A DNA stretch of 12,527 bases from CALHVR01 sp963528625 (GTDB taxonomy: Bacteria > Fusobacteriota > Fusobacteriia > Fusobacteriales > Leptotrichiaceae): positions 1-12,527 of the forward strand of contig CAURVQ010000033.1 of NCBI GenBank assembly GCA_963528625.1, written 5' to 3'. Under the pieces are notes generated by a model, which worked only from the letters and a program-made list of their open reading frames with translations, searched no databases and was not told the origin of the DNA. This document shows positions 7,249 to 12,527 of the stretch, one piece after another. Positions within the stretch are counted from its first letter, which is position 1, and each line of letters opens with the position of its first letter. The translations under genes were made by a program, and so were the position numbers.

Positions 7249-8352
7249 TTAAAAAACAAAAGAATTACTATATTCTATAAGTTGTGATATATCTCTAAAT
7301 TTTATTTCTCCATTATCTTCAATAAATAACGGTTCATAACTACTTGCTTTTTCTAATTCAAATTCTTTTTTCCAAATTTTTCTACCAACAGATAGAACAT
7401 CTAAAATTTTATCATAAAATCCTTCTACAATTTTTATACCTTTTTTATCTCTAACTACAATATCTTTTTCTTTCATCTCTTCATAAAATTTATTTATAGC
7501 AGTTATTATTTGTAAATTATTTTCATTAAAATAATAAATTTCAGGATTATAAATAAATTTATTTGTAATTGCATATATTTCATTATTAATTATAGCTGTT
7601 ACAAATTTTATTACATCTTTTATATAATAAGTTTTTCCAGCTCCTACCTTTAATCTAAAAACATATTCCGGATCAAAATTTTCTCTTTCATAATCATAAC
7701 CATAACGATAATCACTATATCCTATTTCATCTATTTCTAATTCTAAAAATAATTCAGATTTATCCTTTGTAGCTTCAATTCTATTTAAAAATTTATTTTT
7801 ATTGTTTGGAAAATCATCCTTAATTAATTCAATTTTACTTTTTATATTAGTTTGTTTTTTATCATTTTCAAATTGAATACTATTTTTTTCTACATTTTCT
7901 ATTATTTTTTCTTTATTTTTATTTAATTTTTTCTCTTTTTTAGTATCAGCTTCTCTTGTCGTTATTATTTTTTTCTCTTTTACCTTTGATTCTATTTTTT
8001 CAAATTTTTCATCAAATAACATTAATATTTCATCTGTTCCCAAAACATCAATAACATTTTTAACAAGATCAGCTTCCATTCCTAGAGCTACAACATGACG
8101 ACATACATTTTTTCTATTTTGATAATCTAAACAATCACAGTCTCCTTCAATATATTCACCATTTTTTTGTTCCACTATTATTGAAGTTTTTACTATCGTT
8201 TTTCCTTCTTTATATTCACCTTCTATTGTCAAAAAATCTCCATCAGATAACAATGTTCTTAATGTAACATCTTCTCTTTCAAAAAATTTTTTTCCTCTGT
8301 CATAAATAATTTTTCCTACCTTTTTTTTGAGTTCTGCTGTTATTTTTTTCAT
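7249..8352 (-). CDS. SWIM zinc-finger protein, N-terminal partner of the SNF2 helicase
   Basis: The SWIM zinc-binding motif is C72-x-C74 ... C84-x-H86 (CDC, then CRH), a fold thought to bind DNA or protein. A lysine- and glutamate-rich linker at about 115-185 looks disordered. Residues 195-300 (FRLKVGAGKTYYIKDV onward) resemble the start of the SNF2-associated domain of bacterial SWIM-SNF2 proteins. The 367 residues plus the 731 of the next gene give about the length of such a fused protein. The gene ends inside what appears to be that domain, at a TAA immediately followed by TAG, with the helicase in the same frame. The start is eight bases after the rimI stop and has no clear Shine-Dalgarno sequence, which suggests translational coupling. 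It could be a functional subunit or one half of a broken gene; the intact helicase frame favours a working two-subunit form. Confidence 0.85.
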   Translation of the reverse strand: MKKITAELKKKVGKIIYDRGKKFFEREDVTLRTLLSDGDFLTIEGEYKEGKTIVKTSIIVEQKNGEYIEGDCDCLDYQNRKNVCRHVVALGMEADLVKNVIDVLGTDEILMLFDEKFEKIESKVKEKKIITTREADTKKEKKLNKNKEKIIENVEKNSIQFENDKKQTNIKSKIELIKDDFPNNKNKFLNRIEATKDKSELFLELEIDEIGYSDYRYGYDYERENFDPEYVFRLKVGAGKTYYIKDVIKFVTAIINNEIYAITNKFIYNPEIYYFNENNLQIITAINKFYEEMKEKDIVVRDKKGIKIVEGFYDKILDVLSVGRKIWKKEFELEKASSYEPLFIEDNGEIKFRDISQLIEYSNSFVF

Positions 8353-8360
8353 TACTTAAT

Positions 8361-8855
8361 TTAACACTTTATCCCTTTCTCCATTATTACCCCATGTTCA
8401 CCTGAACCATAATAATTTTTTCTTATAGATATTTTCAAAAATCCACTTTTTTCATACAATTTCAATGCTTTAACATTTTTTTCATTTACTTCTAAAAGTA
8501 TTCTAATTTCTCCATTTTGTCTACTTTTATACTTTTTTTCTTCAAATAATTTTTCAATACTTTTTGTCAATAACTGTTCTCCCAATCCTTTTCCATGCTC
8601 CGTAGCTTCTATCGCTATTTCAAATAAATCTATTACATCAAAAGTATCGTAATAAATTATGTATCCCTTTATTTTTTCATCTTTTATTATAAAAATTTCA
8701 TAATTATTATTTTTAAATATATCTAAAAAATATTTTTCATCAACCTTATTTGAAAAATTATTATTATGTATAGTTAGGAAAATCTCTAACAATGATTTTT
8801 TGCTAGAGATCTCCGTTTTTTCTTTATTTAATTTTAATATTTTATATTCTTTCAT
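8361..8855 (-). CDS. rimI: GNAT N-acetyltransferase, RimI-like
   Basis: A 164-residue GNAT-fold enzyme, likely the acetyltransferase that modifies the N-terminal alanine of ribosomal protein S18 or other protein N-termini using acetyl-CoA. The acetyl-CoA loop is HGKGLG (87-92), with histidine where Q or R is usual. LLEVNEKNVKALKLYEKSGF (120-139) contains the RimI catalytic glutamate (E122) and tyrosine (Y134). The end RKNYYGSGEHGVIME is also RimI-like. Residues 104-118 form a slightly longer loop than usual. The start codon overlaps the lepB stop by one base (TAATG), and a weak GGAA lies eight bases upstream, so it is translationally coupled to lepB. The family call is firm; the S18 substrate is inferred. 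Confidence 0.85.
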   Translation of the reverse strand: MKEYKILKLNKEKTEISSKKSLLEIFLTIHNNNFSNKVDEKYFLDIFKNNNYEIFIIKDEKIKGYIIYYDTFDVIDLFEIAIEATEHGKGLGEQLLTKSIEKLFEEKKYKSRQNGEIRILLEVNEKNVKALKLYEKSGFLKISIRKNYYGSGEHGVIMEKGIKC

Positions 8856-10276
8856 TATAATATTCCAATTCTATCAAATGGCCACCATCTAAATAATAAT
8901 TGCCCTTTTATTCTACTTTTTGCCACATATCCAAAATATCTTGAATCGTAACTGTTTTCTGTATTATCACCCATCGCCATATAGTAATCATCAGTTAAAG
9001 TTATTTTTTCTCCATTTAATAATTTCATAAATGTTGCATCATCATATTTAAAGTCTAATATTGGTAAAACTAATTCATTTCTTCCTTCAACTCTTAATGT
9101 GAATGTATAATAAAATTCTTTAGTTGGATCATCTTTAACATAACCATCATCTATTCCAATTATATTTTTGAAATTTTGTTTTGTTCCTATTTTTTCTAAA
9201 AATTGTTCAGGCGATAATTCTTCATATTGTCCATTATAATAAGCCTCAAAATCCCCTGCTGAAATTACTTTTCCATCCAATGTTTTTCCTACTAATTTTG
9301 GAAGCATTATTATTTTATTAATTGAAACTTTATCTCCTTTTTTAGGAACATAAATTTTATTATTATAAAAAATTCCTTCTGTTGCATATGAACGATTTAA
9401 AATTGCTTGTTCTTTATCATTTTCCTGCATTTTACCATTTACTATTTGTAATGTAGTTCCCGGTGCTCCTGTTATTCTTTTAGTATACATCACTTGATTA
9501 TCTTTCGGTTCTTTAAATGCTATAATTTCTCCCACTTTCGGTGATACAAATTTATATTTTGCCATATTTGCAAATACCCTATCTTTAACCATTATTATAG
9601 GTTCCATTGAACCTGATGGAATTACATAATTTCCAATATAAAAATTTTGAATAACTCCAACAATAACTATTGCTAAAACTGTTGTTGTAATTCTTGATAA
9701 AGCTATACCTATTGTACTTCTTTTTCTTCTCTCTATTTCTACAGTTTCTTCTGTTATTTTGTTAGGATTTAATTTGTTCTTATCTTTTCTAGCTTCTTGT
9801 TTTAAAAAATCAACAGATAACTCTTGTTTTGTTTCTTTTCTTGAAAAATATATTAAAGCTAAAGCAAATAACATATTAAAAGATAAATATATGTAAAATA
9901 CTAAATCTAAAATATTAAACATTAAACGTCCTAAAAATAACATTACCAAATTTGTTAAAAGTATATATTCATGCTCTTTTCTTAAAACATAAAAAATAAG
10001 ATTTATAATAAAAATACCATAAACACCAATTAATTTCATTTGAATATATCTGTCTGGTGTTTTATCTACTAAAAAGAAAAATATTACCGTTACAATTAAT
10101 GCAATTAATGTCAATACTTTCGCAATTAAGTTATCTTTTTCTGTTCCTTCTAATGATATTTTTTTCAATACATTGTCTTCAAATTTTTTCGTTAATTCAA
10201 TAACTTTTTTCTCTTTTATAAAAAAATATCCTAATAAAAATGTTGCAATAATATAAAAAATCCCCCATAATATCAT
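8855..10276 (-). CDS. lepB: Signal peptidase I (leader peptidase) with extended membrane N-terminus
   Basis: The enzyme removes signal peptides from exported proteins at the outer face of the cytoplasmic membrane. Catalytic residues are S223 in PSGSMEP (box B) and K266 in YTKRITGAPG (box D). Box E is GDNTENSYDSRYFG (436-449). The anchor helix just before the active site is at about 196-214. Upstream of it lie about five further hydrophobic segments (near 3-20, 52-70, 80-97, 104-120 and 121-145) and a charged stretch at 146-187. E. coli LepB has 323 residues and two membrane helices, so 473 residues is long. About 140 residues lie between the box D region and box E. The start ATG has AAGGA about 11 bases upstream and is the first in frame. 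It follows the rplS terminator with no clear promoter of its own. Confidence 0.95.
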   Translation of the reverse strand: MILWGIFYIIATFLLGYFFIKEKKVIELTKKFEDNVLKKISLEGTEKDNLIAKVLTLIALIVTVIFFFLVDKTPDRYIQMKLIGVYGIFIINLIFYVLRKEHEYILLTNLVMLFLGRLMFNILDLVFYIYLSFNMLFALALIYFSRKETKQELSVDFLKQEARKDKNKLNPNKITEETVEIERRKRSTIGIALSRITTTVLAIVIVGVIQNFYIGNYVIPSGSMEPIIMVKDRVFANMAKYKFVSPKVGEIIAFKEPKDNQVMYTKRITGAPGTTLQIVNGKMQENDKEQAILNRSYATEGIFYNNKIYVPKKGDKVSINKIIMLPKLVGKTLDGKVISAGDFEAYYNGQYEELSPEQFLEKIGTKQNFKNIIGIDDGYVKDDPTKEFYYTFTLRVEGRNELVLPILDFKYDDATFMKLLNGEKITLTDDYYMAMGDNTENSYDSRYFGYVAKSRIKGQLLFRWWPFDRIGIL

Positions 10277-10330
10277 AATAATACCATTCCTTTCAATTTT
10301 ACTTTTTATTCCACTTTATCTTTAATAAAG

Positions 10331-10358
10331 AAAAAGCTAACACCATACGATGCTAGCT
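10331..10358 (-). terminator. Hairpin terminator between rplS and lepB
   Basis: On the reverse strand AGCTAGCATC (10358-10349) pairs with GGTGTTAGCT (10344-10335), giving 10 bp with two G-U pairs and a four-base loop. A short run of T follows (10335-10331). The T run is only five long and is then broken by C, so read-through into lepB is plausible. Confidence 0.8.
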
Positions 10359-10366
10359 CATTTGTG

Positions 10367-10717
10367 CTATTTTCTAATTTCTTTAATTCTAGCAGCTTTT
10401 CCTGATAAGTTTCTTAAGTAGTATAATCTTGCTCTTCTTACTTTACCAATTCTCTTAACTTCTATTTTTTCAATCATTGGTGAATTAATAGGTATAATTC
10501 TTTCAACACCTACTCCAGAAGACACTTTTCTTACAGTGAAGTTTTTAGCTATACTACCACCTGATACTCTAATAACAACTCCTTCAAAAATCTGTATTCT
10601 TTCTTTATTTCCTTCTTTTACTTTGTAGTGAACAGCTACTGTGTCCCCAGCTTTAAAACTTGGTACGTCTGATTTAACGTATTCTTTTTCTACTAATTCA
10701 ATTAATTTCTCTTTCAA
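10367..10717 (-). CDS. rplS: 50S ribosomal protein L19
   Basis: L19 lies at the interface of the 30S and 50S ribosomal subunits. The characteristic run from DVPSFKAGDTVAVHYKV through KERIQIFEGVVIRVSG to VERIIPINSPMIEKIEV and the basic end RRARLYYLRNLSGKAARIKEI are all present. The reading frame is open from a GTG at 10726, but that codon sits on top of the Shine-Dalgarno sequence GGGAG (10730-10726). The TTG at 10717, eight bases downstream of it, is the better start and gives 116 residues beginning MKEKLIELVEKEY, the normal length and the N-terminus I recall for fusobacterial L19. The gene has a strong promoter, a folded leader of about 85 bases and its own terminator, and it heads the operon with lepB. 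Confidence 0.97.
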   Translation of the reverse strand: MKEKLIELVEKEYVKSDVPSFKAGDTVAVHYKVKEGNKERIQIFEGVVIRVSGGSIAKNFTVRKVSSGVGVERIIPINSPMIEKIEVKRIGKVRRARLYYLRNLSGKAARIKEIRK

Positions 10718-10739
10718 GAAATTCACTCCCTTCTTTACT

Positions 10740-10798
10740 AAATATTCTTTTTATCTCTACCACTTTTTAGTGGCATAAACAATAAAAGCGGAATATCT
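10740..10798 (-). promoter_or_regulatory. Structured rplS 5' leader (possible autoregulatory element)
   Basis: The leader between the predicted start (about 10803) and the coding region can fold. AGATATTC (10798-10791) pairs with GAATATTT (10747-10740) as an 8 bp closing stem with one G-U pair. It encloses a hairpin CCACT-AAAA-AGTGG (10773-10760). The base of the stem is ten bases upstream of the Shine-Dalgarno sequence. Autogenous leaders are known for several ribosomal proteins, including L19 in some bacteria; I cannot confirm a match to a known family. Confidence 0.45.
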
Positions 10799-10809
10799 TT
10801 TTACACAGT

Positions 10810-10838
10810 ATGATACCATATTTTATACTTTTTTGCAA
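10810..10838 (-). promoter_or_regulatory. Promoter of rplS
   Basis: On the reverse strand TTGCAA (10838-10833), a 17-base spacer and TATCAT (10815-10810) form the promoter. TGG directly before TATCAT makes an extended -10. The predicted start is near 10803. Confidence 0.75.
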
Positions 10839-10868
10839 GTAAAAAATTTATTGTGTAAATTGCAACTC

Positions 10869-10883
10869 AAAGTGTCACACTTT
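10869..10883. promoter_or_regulatory. 15-base palindrome between divergent promoters (candidate operator)
   Basis: AAAGTGT-C-ACACTTT is a perfect inverted repeat with 7-base arms and one central base. It lies upstream of the -35 boxes of both rplS (31 bases away) and the thioredoxin-like gene (26 bases away). The arms contain G and C pairs, which are rare in this background. The binding protein is unknown. Confidence 0.4.
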
Positions 10884-10908
10884 TATAAAATATATTTTAA
10901 AATTTACC

Positions 10909-10937
10909 TTTACTTTTTTGTTTTTTTAGCTTATAAT
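10909..10937 (+). promoter_or_regulatory. Promoter of the thioredoxin-fold gene
   Basis: TTTACT (10909-10914, four of six consensus bases), a 17-base spacer and a perfect TATAAT (10932-10937) predict a start near 10944, about 29 bases before the ATG. Confidence 0.7.
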
Positions 10938-10972
10938 GTTTGTATAAGAAAATAAGAAGGGAACTGATAAAT

Positions 10973-11446
10973 ATGGCAAATTTCAACGAATATTTAGCTT
11001 ATAAAGATAATGGAGAATATAGTACAAAACAATTAAAAATTATGGACAAAATTGAACTTTCTGAAGATTCAATTTCAAAAATCAAATCAATTAATAAAGA
11101 AATTAATATTTTGGCAGTAGCACAAGTTTTTTGTCCAGACTGTCGTGCAGTTGTACCATTTCTTGAGAAATTCTCTAGACTAAACAATAAAATTAAAATT
11201 ACTTACAGTTCAAGAGATGAAAGTCAAGACATTTTAAAAGAAAAAACTGGTGTGGCTAAAATACCTACTGTCTTTTATAATGATGGACAAGAATTGCACA
11301 CTATGTTAATTGAATTTCCAAATGTTGTTACAGATGCTATTAACAAAAATCCAGATAATTATGATGATATAAAATATAATTTTAGAATTGGTAAATTTAA
11401 CTCTGAAATTGAAAAAGAATTAGTCAATTATTTACTTTCTTTATAA
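10973..11446 (+). CDS. Thioredoxin-fold protein with CPDC motif
   Basis: A 157-residue cytoplasmic thioredoxin-fold protein; no signal peptide is visible. The redox motif is C54-P-D-C57 in QVFCPDCRAVVPFLEKF, and the cis-proline is P98 in AKIPTVFYNDG. Residues 1-45 form an N-terminal helical extension. It resembles the thioredoxin-like group that includes PF14595 rather than classical CGPC thioredoxin, so a thiol-disulfide role is likely but the partner is unknown. An upstream TTG at 10940 is in frame, but the ATG at 10973 is chosen: GAAGGGA at 10956-10962 lies ten bases before it and the predicted transcript starts near 10944. It is monocistronic, divergent from rplS and convergent with eno, with its own terminator. 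Confidence 0.88.
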   Translation: MANFNEYLAYKDNGEYSTKQLKIMDKIELSEDSISKIKSINKEINILAVAQVFCPDCRAVVPFLEKFSRLNNKIKITYSSRDESQDILKEKTGVAKIPTVFYNDGQELHTMLIEFPNVVTDAINKNPDNYDDIKYNFRIGKFNSEIEKELVNYLLSL

Positions 11447-11457
11447 ATAAATTTTAG

Positions 11458-11496
11458 AAATATCAAGTTTTAACTTGATATTTTTTATTTTTTTAC
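11458..11496 (+). terminator. Intrinsic terminator of the thioredoxin-fold gene
   Basis: AAATATCAAGTT (11458-11469) and AACTTGATATTT (11472-11483) are perfect 12 bp arms with a minimal loop. T runs broken by one A follow to about 11494. It begins 12 bases after the stop codon. Confidence 0.9.
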
Positions 11497-11560
11497 TTTT
11501 TTATTTATATTAAATTTTAAAGTTAATAATCTAATACTCAAAATTTTTATTTTAAAGATA

Positions 11561-11588
11561 AAAAAATAGAGTGTAATCACACTCTATT
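11561..11588 (-). terminator. Intrinsic terminator of eno
   Basis: On the reverse strand the perfect 10 bp stem AATAGAGTGT (11588-11579) and ACACTCTATT (11574-11565) encloses a four-base loop and runs into T (11566-11561). It is nine bases after the eno stop codon. Confidence 0.9.
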
Positions 11589-11597
11589 CATAATTAA

Positions 11598-12527
11598 TTA
11601 TTTTAAGTTTTCGTTTTCTCTAACATTATAGAAAGCTGCTTTACCTTGGTAAACTGCTTCATCAGCTAAATCATCTTCAATTCTTAATAATTGGTTATAT
11701 TTAGCCATTCTATCTGTTCTTGAAGCTGATCCTGTTTTAATTTGTCCAGCATTTGTTGCAACTGCAATATCAGAAATTGTATCATCTTCAGTTTCTCCTG
11801 ATCTATGAGATACTACTGCTGTATATCCTGCTTTTTTAGCCATTTCAATTGCATCTAATGTTTCAGTTAATGTTCCAATTTGGTTAACTTTAATTAAGAT
11901 TGAGTTAGCAATTCCTTTTTTAATTCCTTCTTCTAATCTTACTGTGTTAGTAACGAATAAATCATCTCCAACTAATTGAACTTTATTTCCTAAAGCTTCA
12001 GTTAATTTTTTAAATCCGTCCCAGTCATCTTCAGCTAATCCATCTTCAATTGAAACTATTGGATATTCAGAAGTTAATTCTTTATACCATTCAATCATTT
12101 CTTCAGAAGTTCTTACAACTCCACCTTCTCTTTTAAATGTGTAAGTATATGAACCATCATCATTTCTAGTTGCGAATTCAGATGAAGCCACATCTAATGC
12201 AAATGTAACATCTTTTCCTAATTCGTATCCAGCTGCTTTAACTGCTTCTGAAATTACATTTAAAGCTCCTTTAGTTCCATCTATTTTAGAAGGGGCATAT
12301 CCTCCTTCATTTCCTACGTTTGTAGAATCTCCGTTAGCTTTTAATAATTTTCCTAAGTGATGGAAAATTTCAGCACCCATTCTTAATGCTTCTTTATAAG
12401 TTTTAGCACCTACTGGTTGAACCATGAATTCTTGCACATCAACTGCTGAATCTGCATGTGATCCTCCATTTAAGATATTCATCATTGGTACAGGTAATTC
12501 TTTAGCGTTTACTCCACCTAAATATCT
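11598..12527 (-). CDS. eno: Enolase (phosphopyruvate hydratase), 5' end outside the window
   Basis: Enolase interconverts 2-phosphoglycerate and phosphoenolpyruvate in glycolysis. The visible 309 codons are the C-terminal part: the frame is open to the last base of the window, and the start lies beyond it (the ATG at 12485 is internal). Landmarks in order are LPVPMMNILNGGSHA with the substrate-loop histidine, QEFMVQPVGA, GNEGGYAP with the catalytic glutamate, metal ligands in FALDVAS, SIEDGL and VGDDL, the catalytic lysine in LIKVNQIGT, and SHRSGETEDDT (SHRSGE at 11810-11793). Every residue expected for activity in this part is present. Its codons are less AT-extreme than those of its neighbours, as expected for a highly expressed gene. 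It has its own terminator and converges with the thioredoxin-fold gene. Confidence 0.98.
   Translation of the reverse strand, partial: RYLGGVNAKELPVPMMNILNGGSHADSAVDVQEFMVQPVGAKTYKEALRMGAEIFHHLGKLLKANGDSTNVGNEGGYAPSKIDGTKGALNVISEAVKAAGYELGKDVTFALDVASSEFATRNDDGSYTYTFKREGGVVRTSEEMIEWYKELTSEYPIVSIEDGLAEDDWDGFKKLTEALGNKVQLVGDDLFVTNTVRLEEGIKKGIANSILIKVNQIGTLTETLDAIEMAKKAGYTAVVSHRSGETEDDTISDIAVATNAGQIKTGSASRTDRMAKYNQLLRIEDDLADEAVYQGKAAFYNVRENENLK

Noticed and set aside
7880..8010. Lysine-rich low-complexity stretch in the SWIM protein as a repeat or inserted element
   Set aside because: It is in frame, compositionally simple and has no repeat unit; it reads as a flexible linker.
5029..8352. SWIM-SNF2 pair as an anti-phage defence module (DISARM-like)
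   Set aside because: Defence systems do include SNF2-like helicases, but here the pair is embedded in a housekeeping operon with rplS, lepB and rimI, and no methylase, nuclease or DISARM partner is present.
10277..10330. Possible separate promoter for lepB
   Set aside because: I found no -35/-10 pair with acceptable hexamers and spacing on the reverse strand; only AT-rich sequence and a small CTTTA/TAAAG self-complementarity.
10999..11187. Reverse open frame of 62 codons inside the thioredoxin-fold gene
   Set aside because: It is antisense to the CPDC motif region; no start signal or family resemblance.

Overview
The window is extremely AT-rich chromosomal DNA (about a quarter G+C by eye). 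It has tight gene packing, strong purine-rich ribosome binding sites and classical sigma-70 promoters. The ribosomal protein L19, the enolase fragment and a long SppA with both domains are most like those of Fusobacteriota, and I would guess the Leptotrichia group. That placement comes from remembered family patterns and not from a search. I see no tRNA, rRNA, insertion sequence, integrase, CRISPR array or phage gene. The content is mostly housekeeping.

Layout from left to right. (1) A forward sppA (signal peptide peptidase) with an extended -10 element at the very left edge and a strong terminator. (2) A reverse two-gene operon, a stand-alone CheY-type receiver followed by a HAD (Cof-type) phosphatase, converging on sppA. 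Its terminator sits back to back with the sppA terminator. (3) Divergent from the receiver gene, a forward monocistronic 514-residue SAM methyltransferase of the type that carries a regulatory domain (PKMT-like), ending in a bidirectional terminator. (4) A long reverse operon read from about 10.8 kb down to 5.0 kb: rplS (L19), lepB (signal peptidase I with an unusually long membrane N-terminus), rimI, a SWIM zinc-finger protein and a SNF2-family helicase. A hairpin terminator lies between rplS and lepB, so lepB and the genes after it are probably expressed by read-through or from a promoter I could not find. (5) Divergent from rplS, a forward thioredoxin-fold gene with a CPDC motif. (6) A reverse enolase gene whose 5' part runs off the right edge.

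The most interesting point is the SWIM/SNF2 pair. The two genes lie in one reading frame, separated only by adjacent TAA and TAG stops and seven sense codons, and the helicase start has no well-placed Shine-Dalgarno sequence. In many bacteria these parts form a single protein, so this looks like a recent or lineage-specific gene fission. Other points worth a look are a folded rplS leader, a 7-1-7 palindrome between the rplS and thioredoxin promoters, a palindrome overlapping the -35 box of the receiver promoter, the TTG start of rplS, the orphan receiver/HAD operon, and a PKMT-like methyltransferase whose target is unknown. Nothing here convinces me of a wholly new system.
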